DNA of 64,000 nucleotides from Streptomyces resistomycificus (GTDB taxonomy: Bacteria; Actinomycetota; Actinomycetes; Streptomycetales; Streptomycetaceae). The translations under genes and the position numbers were made by a program. Location: positions 296,368 through 360,367 of the forward strand of contig NZ_KQ948994.1 of assembly GCF_001514265.1 (NCBI RefSeq), in the 5' to 3' direction. The notes under the pieces are model-generated. The model was given only the letters and a program-made list of their open reading frames with translations. It did not search any database and had not been told where the DNA came from. This document shows positions 33,016 to 41,455 of the stretch, in pieces (within the stretch, counting starts at the first letter, position 1; each line of letters starts with the position of its first letter).

Positions 33016-33489
33016 ATGATCGTCGTCATGGGGATACGCATCGCACCGGCCGGAGTGACCGACTTCCACGAGGTCCTGACTGATCACTCCCGTTACTGGG
33101 GCGAACGGGATCTTCGGTCGCTGCACCTTCTGGCCCTGGTGCAGGAGTTCGGTTCCACCTGCTTGGTTGCCCGGGCAGAGGACGGTATCCGCGGGTACAT
33201 CTTCGGGTTCGTCACCCCGGACGGCATCGGGTACGTGCATCTGATCGCCACGCGGGACGATGCCCGTGGCACCGGTCTCGGGCGTTGTCTGTACAGGGCG
33301 TTCGCTGAAGCAGCGGAACGTCACGGTGCACGGAAGTTGAAGGCGATCACGTCAGTCGAGAACACCGGCTCGATCGCCTTCCATCGCAGCCTCGGCTTCG
33401 ACACGGAGATCGTCGACGACTACAACGGCCCCGGCCGGGCCATGGCCGTCTTCCACCGAGATCTGCCGCTCAACGTCACGCGGCCCTGA
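33016..33489 (+). CDS. GNAT-family N-acetyltransferase
   Basis: 157 residues (an ATG at 33028 is the alternative start). The acetyl-CoA-binding motif A is HLIATRDDARGTGLGRCLYR, with the R/Q-x-x-G-x-G/A loop at RGTGLG. Strand beta-4 is GYIFGFVTPDGIGYVHLI and motif B contains ENTGSIAFHRSLGF. It moves an acetyl group to an unknown amine. No neighbour gives a substrate. It is followed directly by insertion-sequence debris. Confidence 0.85.
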   Translation: MIVVMGIRIAPAGVTDFHEVLTDHSRYWGERDLRSLHLLALVQEFGSTCLVARAEDGIRGYIFGFVTPDGIGYVHLIATRDDARGTGLGRCLYRAFAEAAERHGARKLKAITSVENTGSIAFHRSLGFDTEIVDDYNGPGRAMAVFHRDLPLNVTRP

Positions 33490-33535
33490 CCCACCAACCG
33501 TCACCGGTATTCGCTCTCCGGGTCGTTGGTCGTGG

Positions 33536-33692
33536 GGTGACCTTGGTTCGTGGCGCGGGACAGGGGTCGCGGGCCGGGACCATACGCCGTCGATCAGCTG
33601 TCGCCGGGCCACCTCAGCGGGCGGCCGGGCTTCTTGCCCTCGGCAACAACGGCTCCAGCAACGCCCATTGCCCATTGCTCATCCGTCAGATC
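33536..33692 (-). mobile_element. N-terminal fragment of an IS5-family transposase
   Basis: The minus strand reads DLTDEQWAMG then VAEGKKPGRP, with RRQLIDGV in a neighbouring frame. These are pieces of the conserved IS5-family opening (LTDEQW...LLP..GK.GRPP...RQLIDGI..R). Frameshifts and loss of the LEPLLP segment make it inactive. No terminal inverted repeats could be identified. Confidence 0.55.
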
Positions 33693-33706
33693 TCCACGTG
33701 CCACAT

Positions 33707-33903
33707 GCCGGCAACCGCAAGAAGCGCGGGTCCAGCGGTGGCCGGCCACCGAAGTTCGACCCAGAGGACTACTAGGTCCGGCACGCGGTCGAGTGCGGCA
33801 CCAATCGCCCCGAGAGACATCGAGCTGTGGCTACCAGGTACGCCAAACTCGCGGTCCGCTACGGGCTACCGTCCTCGTCGCCCTCATCAACGACTGGTGG
33901 TGA
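33707..33903 (+). mobile_element. C-terminal fragment of an IS5-family transposase
   Basis: AGNRKKRGSSGGRPPKFDPE then DY-stop-VRHAVECGTNR and HRAVATRYAKLAVRY, followed after a frameshift by ATVLVALINDWW*. This is the usual end of IS5/IS1647-like DDE transposases, broken by a TAG and an indel. It is on the opposite strand to the N-terminal fragment at 33536-33692, so two IS copies or an inversion are implied. Confidence 0.65.
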
Positions 33904-34429
33904 GGTACTCGTCCGACGACAACTCGAACACCCGTACTTGCCGACCGCAGGTGGGACTGACGGTCTCACGGACCGGTTGCATCCCCAGTTTGGTCATGAC
34001 CCGTTCGGAGGCGGCGTTGCCCACTTGAGCGATGCTGACGATCCGCTCCAGCCCTCGCTCTTCGAACCCGAACCGTACAGCGGCCGCAGCGGCCTCGGTG
34101 GCCAAACCCTGCCCCCAGTGGGAACGTCCCAACCGCCAGCCGACCTCGACCGCCGGCAGTACCTCCGGCAAGAAGTGGGGCACGGAAAGTCCGGTGAACC
34201 CGGCCAGCTCGCCAGTGGACCTGATCTCCACCGCGAACAGGCCGAAGCCCTCTGACTCCCACTCGCTCTCCCATGCCTGGATCCCACCGCGAGTCTGCTG
34301 TTCGTCACGGACGCTGCCATCACGGATCCACCGCATGACCTCGGGGTCGGCATTGACGGCAGCCATGGGCGCAATGTCCTCCTCGCGCCAGCGACGCAGG
34401 ATCAAACGGGGAGTCTCAAGCGTGACCAT
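33887..34429 (-). CDS. GNAT (RimJ/RimL-like) acetyltransferase
   Basis: 180 residues from ATG 34429; upstream in-frame starts at 34465 and 34489 are possible. It begins MVTLETPRLILRRWREEDI, the classic start of RimJ/RimL-type acetyltransferases. Motif A is VGWRLGRSHWGQGLATEAAA with the acetyl-CoA loop WGQGLA. NAASERVMTKLGM completes the fold. Substrates of this group are protein N-termini or small amines. The last residues (LTTSR) and the stop lie inside the IS fragment on the other strand, so the IS insertion has probably replaced the native C-terminus. The enzyme core looks intact. Confidence 0.83.
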   Translation of the reverse strand: MVTLETPRLILRRWREEDIAPMAAVNADPEVMRWIRDGSVRDEQQTRGGIQAWESEWESEGFGLFAVEIRSTGELAGFTGLSVPHFLPEVLPAVEVGWRLGRSHWGQGLATEAAAAAVRFGFEERGLERIVSIAQVGNAASERVMTKLGMQPVRETVSPTCGRQVRVFELSSDEYLTTSR

Positions 34430-34676
34430 CCAATCATTCTGGATCACAAACAGGTTCTCCGTCATCCTCACCAGGCATCTTCGATACACGCCCGTTCACC
34501 CAGGCGCGCACGCTCTCGGAGCTGATGCCGACTCCCCGGCGGCGTCGTGGGCGTACGGACCGAGGGGCGTGGCACCTGGCACCACCGCAGCCCAGCGGGC
34601 ACGGACCCGCTGAGCGCGGCGCACCATCGCGCCCGGAACACCACCCACCTCTGGTTGTTCACGAGTCGGATCGAGC

Positions 34677-35924
34677 TCAGCAAGGCACCGGATCGTCGGA
34701 GGCGGACAGCGGTTCTGCGGTCTTCGGGACGAGGGCGCGGACGGAGGGGGTGGCGACCATGGCGAGGGTGGCGAGGAGGATGAGTGCGGCTGCCGCGTAG
34801 AGGGTGGCATGGAGGCCGAGGAGGAGTACGGCGGGTCCGGTGGCGAACTGGGCGAGCGGGAGCGCGAGGTAGGAGCCGAGGTCGTCGTAGGCGTAGACGC
34901 GGGCAAGGCGGTCCTCGGGGATCTGCTCGTTGAGGGTCGAGTACCAGGCGACACCGGCCTGCTCGACGCCCACGCCCGTCACGAAGTTGGCCACGACGAG
35001 AACCCAGGTGTAGGGGGCGAGCGCGAGCAGCAGCGGGGTCATCGCCGTCAGGCTCATGAGCGCGCAGCCGACCAGGATCGCGCGCCGGGGCCGCCATCTC
35101 AGCGACAGTACGCCGCCGGCGACCGCGCCGAGCGAGCCCGCGGCGAGGGCAAGGCCCCAGCCGGTGCGGCCGATCCCGGTGGTGTCGGCGACGGCCGGGC
35201 CGAGGACGGTGAACGAGGCGGTGCCGCCGGCGTTGAGGAAGCAGAAGGCCACCACGATCACCCACACCCAGCTTCGGGAGGTGAACTCCTGCCAGCCGAC
35301 GCGCAGTTCATGCACCACGCCTGGGCTGGGCGCGGGCGGCGCGGCCTGGACGCGGACCAGCGCGAAGGACGCGGCGGCGAGCGCGAAGCTGAGCGCGTCG
35401 ACGGCCAGGCCCCAGCCGGGGCCGACCGCGGCGACCAGTAGGCCGCCCAGCGAAGCACCCACGATCATCGCGCTGCTGCCCGCGATCCGGGAGAGCGCGA
35501 GGGCGGCGCGGCGGGACTCGGCCGGCACGGTCTGGGGGAGCAGGGCCTGGGCGGCGGGCTGGTAGCAGGAGCTCGACGCCCCGTTGACCGCGGCGAGCAC
35601 CATGAGCAGGGGGATGGCGGCGCTGTGAGTGAGGATCAGGGCGGCGATCACCGCCTGGCTCGCGGCGCTGACCATGCTGCTGCCGACCAGCAGCGGGCCG
35701 CGCGGCAGCCGGTCCGCCAACACCCCGCCGAACAGCAGGAAGAGGATGCTGGTGAGGGAGTGGGCGCCGACCACCAACCCGAGCGAACCGACCGAGCCAG
35801 TGGCGTCGAGCACGCCGAAGGCCAGGGCGATCGGCGCCACCCCGTTGCCGAGCAGGTTGGCCGTCGTACCGATGAAGAGGTGACGGAACGGGCGGTGGCG
35901 CAGAGGCGCCAGGGCGGCACACAT
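34677..35924 (-). CDS. MFS transporter of the EntS/multidrug type
   Basis: 415 residues and about 12 TM helices. It begins MCAALAPLRHRPFRHLFIGTT, as expected for the 'PLRxRxFRxLxxG' MFS-3 exporters, with LADRLPRGPLLVGSS between TM2 and TM3 and a central cytoplasmic loop around RVQAAPPAPSPGVVHELRVG. A conserved NEQIPEDRLARVYAYDDLG segment lies between TM10 and TM11. It probably pumps out drugs, siderophores or secondary metabolites. It is monocistronic, and no regulator is adjacent. Confidence 0.88.
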   Translation of the reverse strand: MCAALAPLRHRPFRHLFIGTTANLLGNGVAPIALAFGVLDATGSVGSLGLVVGAHSLTSILFLLFGGVLADRLPRGPLLVGSSMVSAASQAVIAALILTHSAAIPLLMVLAAVNGASSSCYQPAAQALLPQTVPAESRRAALALSRIAGSSAMIVGASLGGLLVAAVGPGWGLAVDALSFALAAASFALVRVQAAPPAPSPGVVHELRVGWQEFTSRSWVWVIVVAFCFLNAGGTASFTVLGPAVADTTGIGRTGWGLALAAGSLGAVAGGVLSLRWRPRRAILVGCALMSLTAMTPLLLALAPYTWVLVVANFVTGVGVEQAGVAWYSTLNEQIPEDRLARVYAYDDLGSYLALPLAQFATGPAVLLLGLHATLYAAAALILLATLAMVATPSVRALVPKTAEPLSASDDPVPC

Positions 35925-36144
35925 GCGCCTGATCGTTGGGGCTGGGCGGCGCGCCCGTCAACGGGATATAGGACCGGCAACGCCGGGCCAGGCGCGCGGC
36001 TTCCCCCTCATGGCACCCTGGCTGATGCCTTCGCCGACGCCTTCGTCAGTGCTACTTGACGCTTGGCCCGTCACCGTGTGAGGCGGATAGGGTCGTCAAC
36101 CAGTCGCGCACGAGGCCGGTTGGCACATTGGGGGGAGACGGAGC

Positions 36145-37731
36145 ATGCCTACGCCTGAGCAGATCTGGTCAGACGCGGACCTTCCCGCCCGTCGGCTCGC
36201 GGGGCTGGCCCTCAACCCGTCCGCTCCAGAGAGCATCCTGCTGCGGTTGCTCGCCGACGCTCCGCTTGCCGTACGGATGGTGCTGTGCCGGGACCGGATC
36301 CTGCCCGACGCCGTCGTCGACGCGGTGATCGAGCACCCCGACGCCTACACCCGCAGCTTCTTCGCCCGTAACCCCCATGTCGATCCGGCCCAGCGAGTTC
36401 GGTTGCTGGACGACCCCGAATGGTTCGTCCGTGCCCACCTCGCCGGGGGACCCCGGTGGGCCGCCCCGGCGCAGCCCAGGCCCCTGCCAGACGAGGCCGT
36501 CGTCCATATGATCAGCACGTACGAGGGCGAACTCTTGGGTGGGTACGGCTTTTACCAGCAGATCTCCACCACGTTGCGCCGCTCCATGCCCACGCATCCG
36601 GTCCCGAAGGTTCGTTGTTGGGGCGTCAACCAGTGGGCGTCACTGTCCGCCGACACGCGGGCCGCACTGCTCACGGATCCCGATGACGAGGTCCGGGAGA
36701 CGGCGCGGCGACACGCGCGCCGACAGGATCCGGCGTGGGTGGAAAGCGCGCTCCCTGACCGGCCGTGCCACGCCCGCAACGACATGCTGCTCCATCACGC
36801 CCTCAGCAGAGCTGTAGTGGACGGTGTCCTCGAGAGTCCCGTCGGCGAGGAGGACAAGGCGATGATCGCCGTCAACCCCTCCCTTCCTCCCGACGTTGTG
36901 GTTCTGTTGGCCGTGGATCCGGACCCGGAGATACGGGGCCTGATCGCGCACCGCGCGGACCTCGGACCTGCCGAGCGCCACGCGCTCGTCGCCGATCCGA
37001 ACCCGGACGTGCGCACGAGGGTCGCGCACCGCGCGGACCTCGGGGCTGCGGAGCGCCGCGCGCTCGCGACGGACCCCGCCCCGCAGGTCCGGCTGGCCGT
37101 GTCCGTCCACCCCGCACTGAGCGAGGAGGAACGGGCCCGGATCGACTACGAAGCCCCCATGGACCATGTCTTCGTCTTCCATCGCCCGCCCGAGGTCCCG
37201 CAGGATCCGAAGACGGTCCGCCGGAAGGCGCTCTCCAGCCACCCACTCCTGCGTCGGCAGGCAGCCAGGGATCACCTGCTGCCACCGGACCTCGTCGCAC
37301 GCCTGGCGGCCGACGACGACCTCGGCGTACGCGTCCTGCTGGCCCAGCATCATCCAGACGCCCCCGCGCCACTTCTGCTGCGCAGCTTCCTCGAGTACAC
37401 CGGCCCCGAGCGCAGCCACCTCACCACCCGGCCGAACTTCCCGACCGGCGGACTGGCCGCCTTCGCCGACCACGAGGACCCTGAGGTCCGGGCCTTGGCC
37501 GCATGCGACCTCGAAACCGAGCCGGCAGCCGTGGAGCGGCTCACCCTGGACCCGGACCCTGCCGTGAGGGCCGCGGCGACGCGCCACCCGAAGCTTCCGC
37601 AGTCTCGGCTGGCACAGCTCCTCGACGACGAGGAGTTGGCCCATGCCGCGGCTGCGAACCCGGCGCTGAGTCAGGAAACGATCCGCGGGCTGGTGATGGC
37701 GGAGGGCCAACGGGCAAGGCCGCCGGCGTAG
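36145..37731 (+). CDS. Leucine-rich-variant / HEAT-like repeat protein
   Basis: 528 residues made of about 15 helical repeats of roughly 24 residues with the pattern (L/V)A.(D/H)PDPEVR..(A/V)A.RADLP..(A)...LA.DP. Examples are VDPDPEIRGLIAHRADLGP, ADPNPDVRTRVAHRADLGA and LDPDPAVRAAATRHPKLPQ. This is the LRV/armadillo-type solenoid of Streptomyces cytoplasmic proteins, which presumably bind other proteins. There is no signal peptide and no membrane segment. ATG 36145 has GGGGGGAGACGGAG upstream. Its partner and role are unknown. The near-identical repeats at 36940-37060 show recent internal duplication. Confidence 0.82.
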   Translation: MPTPEQIWSDADLPARRLAGLALNPSAPESILLRLLADAPLAVRMVLCRDRILPDAVVDAVIEHPDAYTRSFFARNPHVDPAQRVRLLDDPEWFVRAHLAGGPRWAAPAQPRPLPDEAVVHMISTYEGELLGGYGFYQQISTTLRRSMPTHPVPKVRCWGVNQWASLSADTRAALLTDPDDEVRETARRHARRQDPAWVESALPDRPCHARNDMLLHHALSRAVVDGVLESPVGEEDKAMIAVNPSLPPDVVVLLAVDPDPEIRGLIAHRADLGPAERHALVADPNPDVRTRVAHRADLGAAERRALATDPAPQVRLAVSVHPALSEEERARIDYEAPMDHVFVFHRPPEVPQDPKTVRRKALSSHPLLRRQAARDHLLPPDLVARLAADDDLGVRVLLAQHHPDAPAPLLLRSFLEYTGPERSHLTTRPNFPTGGLAAFADHEDPEVRALAACDLETEPAAVERLTLDPDPAVRAAATRHPKLPQSRLAQLLDDEELAHAAAANPALSQETIRGLVMAEGQRARPPA

Positions 37732-38183
37732 AAGAAGCCTGCTGGTGGCCTCGCGCTGGAACCAGCAACCCCGGCGTCCAACCAGCGGCCGGCAACCCCC
37801 GCAGGCCCTCCCGAGGCGGCTGCCTCCCCGGCTGGCAACAGACGCCGGGCGAACCGTGCCTACCTACGCAGGCGCGGGGCCCGCTCCACTGTCAGGAACC
37901 GGCCGACCAGACCGCCGTCGAAGGCACCGCTGCAGCCGCGGCCGAGTCCCGCGGGCTTCGGTCGCGAGGACTACACACATCGACGACCCGTCGGAAGAGG
38001 CCTGTTCCACCTGGTCGGCCAACTCAACGACGACGACAACACGTTCGTCGGTGTCCAGCCCGACGAGGACGACCCAGCCTCGGACGGATCGCCTACGGCC
38101 CCGTCATCCGGCTGGCCGCCCGCAACTTTCCGGGACGGCCACATGGAATGTCCTGACGCGGACCACAGTGGAGGTCCAGCCGT
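37732..38183. other. Intergenic stretch without a recognised gene
   Basis: About 450 bp. No frame shows a family motif; FHLVGQLNDDDNTFVGVQPD around 38000 is vaguely protein-like but lacks a start and known relatives. Probably decayed sequence. Confidence 0.4.
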
Positions 38184-38208
38184 TTTATGGTTACGTTGTA
38201 TCCATAAA
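38184..38208. promoter_or_regulatory. AT-rich GntR-type palindrome
   Basis: TTTATGGTTAC-GTT-GTATCCATAAA: 11-bp arms with one mismatch. The ATGGATAC/GTATCCAT core resembles operators of GntR-family (FadR type) regulators. No GntR gene is nearby. It is 49 bp upstream of the remnant at 38257. Confidence 0.5.
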
Positions 38209-38256
38209 TACGCAGCGGAGTCCAGGGGCGGTTTCCTTCCGCCGCCCAACCGGTAG

Positions 38257-38649
38257 GAGCTCAGGGAAACGGCGCACGCCACACGGATCGACCTCGGGGG
38301 TTGGGACCTTCAGGACGCCGAACTGCTGGCCGACGTGGATACCCTGCCGGCCACCAGCCGGCTCTCCGAGCGGCAGTGGGCGGGCCTGCCCTCACGGTAC
38401 GGAACGAAGGGTGCCGTCGAAGCGGTGATGCTGGCCGGTCACTACTTCATGCTTGCCGGACTCCTCAACAGCACGGACACGCAGATCGAGCCGGGCCTGG
38501 AGGCGCGGATCCGTTCGGCTGAAGTTGCCTCGCCGCTGAGCGGGATCGCCGTTTCCGGCCACGACGATCGGCCCGTGGTGCGGCGGCCGCCCGGCTTCCC
38601 GCGGCGGGACGCCGTACCCGAGCGGCGCCAAGGACAGCCGGACGTGTGA
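38257..38649 (+). pseudogene. 5'-truncated carboxymuconolactone-decarboxylase-family protein
   Basis: The open frame after TAG 38254 reads LRETAHATRIDLGGWDLQDA then LLADVDTLPATSRLSERQW, AVEAVMLAGHYFMLAGLLNS and QIEPGL. This is the C-terminal half of a CMD-fold (alkylhydroperoxidase-like) protein. The N-terminal half is missing and the frame continues past the usual end into unrelated text. A GTG at 38335 could start a short product. Confidence 0.55.
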
Positions 38650-38846
38650 TCTTCGGTCCGACAGACAGCGTGCTCGCGAACGAGTGATCCGCCTGAACCG
38701 TGTATGTCGGCCGCTGTCCCAGGGGCGTGGACGAGCGTCCCTGCACCGGCGCGACACGGCGCGCCGACCACACCGGGGTGCCGCCCGCCAGGATCGGCGT
38801 CGGCGACATCGACCTGTTCCGACGCGCACCCCGTGACCTGCCAGGG

Positions 38847-39596
38847 TCAGCGCCCGGCCGCATCGCCGCACACCTGAGACTCTCTGAGCCTGGCCTGCTC
38901 CAGACCGTCGAGGAGCAGCTCCAGGCCGAACCGGAACTCCTCTTGGAGCGGTACGGAGGTGAGGTCGTCGGCTGCGGCCGTCGTGGCCGGGTGGGTGGCC
39001 GGGTCCAGGGCACGGTAGTAGCCCCGCAGGCGCACCTGGTCCTCGGGGCGGGGTGTGCCGGGGCCGTACTGCTGGATGGCGAAGCCCGTCACGTAGTGTC
39101 CGAGCGCGGTGTAGGCGCGGGCTGCCAGCCGGACCGAGAACCCGTGGCTCAGGAACAGCGTGAGCAGCCGTTCCCTGGCGCGCAGGCCGTTGGGGCCGAC
39201 AGGAACCTGAGCCGACAGCAGAGGAACCGCTCGGGGGTGTCGGCGCAAGGTGTCGTGGAAAGCCTCCGCGGCGACTGTCGCGGCCTCCCGCCAGGACTTG
39301 CCTGCCGATTCGGCAGGAGGGACGCGGACCTCGCCCAGGATTCTGTCGGCGACCAGAACGAGAAGTTCGTCCTTGCCGTTGAAGTGCCGGTAGAGCGTCG
39401 CCGTACCCGAGTCGAGGGCGTCGGCGAGCATCCGCAGTGTCAGCGCCTGGGCCCCGACCTCATCGATGAGTTTCAACGCCGTCTCGATGATCCGGTCGAC
39501 GTCCATCGGGGGACGCCCGCGCCGATAGGCGGGAGTCGGCGGCCGGCTCGCCCACCAGTCAGGACTACCGGGGACGGGTGGTGTCGCCGAAGCCAT
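38847..39596 (-). CDS. TetR-family regulator (TetR_C type)
   Basis: 249 residues. After a 28-residue Pro-rich lead comes the HTH: IIETALKLIDEVGAQALTLR then MLADALDSGTATLYRHFNGK. The C-terminal domain resembles the TetR class that senses tetracycline-like or other aromatic compounds (TetR_C), containing HYVTGFAIQQYG and FRFGLELLLDGLEQARL. GTG or ATG starts further downstream are possible, but ATG 39596 with AGGGTGACC upstream fits. The nearest same-strand gene is the aldehyde dehydrogenase upstream (217 bp away, separated by a strong terminator), so the target is uncertain. Confidence 0.85.
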   Translation of the reverse strand: MASATPPVPGSPDWWASRPPTPAYRRGRPPMDVDRIIETALKLIDEVGAQALTLRMLADALDSGTATLYRHFNGKDELLVLVADRILGEVRVPPAESAGKSWREAATVAAEAFHDTLRRHPRAVPLLSAQVPVGPNGLRARERLLTLFLSHGFSVRLAARAYTALGHYVTGFAIQQYGPGTPRPEDQVRLRGYYRALDPATHPATTAAADDLTSVPLQEEFRFGLELLLDGLEQARLRESQVCGDAAGR

Positions 39597-39721
39597 GAGA
39601 CGGTCACCCTTTCAGCGGCCGATGCGGCACTGAGCGCGCCGGAAATCCATTTTCGGCCTCATCGTATCCGTTATCGGGGGCGGCGACATCGCCACCGTGG
39701 GACGACAGCGGAGCGCGGATC

Positions 39722-39762
39722 ACGGGTACATGGCGTGGCGCGGCGCCACGCCATGTACCCGT
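39722..39762 (-). terminator. Terminator after the aldehyde dehydrogenase gene
   Basis: 18-bp perfect stem ACGGGTACATGGCGTGGC / GCCACGCCATGTACCCGT with loop GCGGC. Confidence 0.85.
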
Positions 39763-39806
39763 AGGCCTCCGCCCGGCTGCGAGTACTCGTAGGCCTCCGC
39801 CCGGCT
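39760..39806. repeat. 19-bp direct repeat
   Basis: CGTAGGCCTCCGCCCGGCT occurs at 39760-39778 and again at 39788-39806, just past the aldehyde dehydrogenase stop and overlapping the terminator edge. Confidence 0.85.
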
Positions 39807-39812
39807 CCGATG

Positions 39813-41273
39813 TCACACCGGTCCCGGTGCCGTCATCCAGCGCCACTGGGTGAACTGTTCCAGGCTGGCTGTGCCGCCGATGCGGGAGCCGTTTCCGGAG
39901 ATGCCCATGCCTCCGAACGGGGCGTTCGCGGCGTCTTTGGCGGAGACGTCGTTGATGTGGGCCATGCCGGTGCGCAGCCGCTCTGCGACAGCGGTCGCCC
40001 TCGGTACGGAGCCGGAGTGCACGGCAGCCGTCAGACCGTACGCGGTGTCGTTGGCGATCTCGATGGCCTCCGCCTCGGTGTGAAAGGGGATGACCGGGGC
40101 GACGGGACCGAAGATCTCCTCGGTGAAGGCGGGCATGGTCCGGTCGACGTGGTCCAGGACGGTGGGCGGGTAGAAGAGGCCGTCGCGCCGGCCGCCCGTG
40201 AGCACCCGCGCCCCGGCGGCGACGCTCGCGTCGACGATGCGCTCGATCCTGGTGGCCTGCCGTTCGCTGATGACCGGGCCGACGCTGACGCCCTCCTCGC
40301 GGGGGTCGCCGACGCGCATGGTCCGCGCGTGCCCGACCAGCGCGTCGGTGTACGCCTCGACCAGGTCGGCGTGGACCAGGTGCCGGCCGGCTGCGACGCA
40401 CGCCTGTCCCTGGTAGCCGAAGGTGCTCATGGCTCCGGCCAGGGCTGCCGCCTCCACGTCCGCGTCCTCGAGCACGACGAGAGGGTTCTTGCCGCCGAGT
40501 TCCAGGGAGACCCGCTTCAGCCCCTCGCCTGCCACACGGGCCACGGCGCGTCCGGCCTCGGTGGAGCCGGTGAACGCGACCATGGCGACGTGGGGATCCG
40601 CCGCGACCGCCTGCCCGGTCTCCGCGCCGCCGGGCAAGACATGCAGCACTCCCTCGGGCAGCCCGGCGTCCTCGAAGAGCCGCGCGACGAGGACACCCCC
40701 GGAGACGGGGGTGAGCGGGTCGGGTTTGAGCAGCACGGTGTTGCCCAGCGCGAGGGCGGGCGCCAGTGCGCGCACCGCGAACAGGAGCGGCGCGTTCCAG
40801 GGGTTGATGACACCGACGACGCCGAGCGGGACCCGCCACGCGAGACTGGCTCCACCGGGGACCTGAGGGGCCAGGACCTCACCCCGGGGCAGGGACGCGA
40901 GTCCGACGGCGTGCGTCAGTTGGGCCAGGGCGGCGTTGATCTCGTAGTCGCCCTTGGCGGGGACGCCGGCCGACTCACGGACGATCCAGTCGCGGAAAGT
41001 ATCGCTGTGCTCACGCAGGGCGGCGGACGCACGCAGCAGGACCTCGACGCGATCGGAAGGAGCTGCCGCGGCCCAGTCCCCGGCGGCCCGGGCGGCCCGT
41101 GCGCCGGCCCGGGCGACGTCCGCGGGGGAGGCGACGCCGATGTCGGCCAGCACGTGCCCCGTGGCAGGTTCGATCACCTGGCGCGTGCCACCGTGGGGCT
41201 CGCGCCAGCCCGCGCTGTAGATCTTCCCGGCCCACTCGTCCTGATCCGGCCACCTCGTGCCGCTGCCAGCCAT
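39813..41273 (-). CDS. Aldehyde dehydrogenase (benzaldehyde/vanillin dehydrogenase-like)
   Basis: 486 residues from ATG 41273 (GGAGGC upstream). NAD(P) binding: VINPWNAPLLFAVRALAPAL, LLKPDPLTP and FTGSTEAGRAVA. The general base is E258 in LELGGKNP and the catalytic C292 is in YQGQACVAAGR. EEIFGPVAPVI and NDTAYGLTAAV complete the fold. The YQGQACVAAGR signature and IYSAGWREPHGG opening are those of benzaldehyde/vanillin-type dehydrogenases, which make aromatic acids from lignin-derived aldehydes. That would suit a plant-degrading strain, though the substrate is inferred. The gene is divergent from the SpoIIE phosphatase. Confidence 0.9.
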   Translation of the reverse strand: MAGSGTRWPDQDEWAGKIYSAGWREPHGGTRQVIEPATGHVLADIGVASPADVARAGARAARAAGDWAAAAPSDRVEVLLRASAALREHSDTFRDWIVRESAGVPAKGDYEINAALAQLTHAVGLASLPRGEVLAPQVPGGASLAWRVPLGVVGVINPWNAPLLFAVRALAPALALGNTVLLKPDPLTPVSGGVLVARLFEDAGLPEGVLHVLPGGAETGQAVAADPHVAMVAFTGSTEAGRAVARVAGEGLKRVSLELGGKNPLVVLEDADVEAAALAGAMSTFGYQGQACVAAGRHLVHADLVEAYTDALVGHARTMRVGDPREEGVSVGPVISERQATRIERIVDASVAAGARVLTGGRRDGLFYPPTVLDHVDRTMPAFTEEIFGPVAPVIPFHTEAEAIEIANDTAYGLTAAVHSGSVPRATAVAERLRTGMAHINDVSAKDAANAPFGGMGISGNGSRIGGTASLEQFTQWRWMTAPGPV

Positions 41274-41455
41274 GGGTGCCGCCTCCGTCCGGGGGCGGTG
41301 TCGCCGTCCTGCCAGCCGTCCTGCCACGAGGACCCATACCCGCCCATCTGTCACTCTTGTGTCTAGTGTCGTAATAAGTGAAGGTGCGGCGCACCTCGGG
41401 TTCAGGGCGCTCGCGGAGAGACGGCCCCAGGGCGTGAGTGAGGCGAGATGACGTC

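Noticed and set aside
39813..41366. 518-codon plus-strand frame opposite the aldehyde dehydrogenase
   Set aside because: Antisense shadow; the minus strand holds the full ALDH active site and codon bias.
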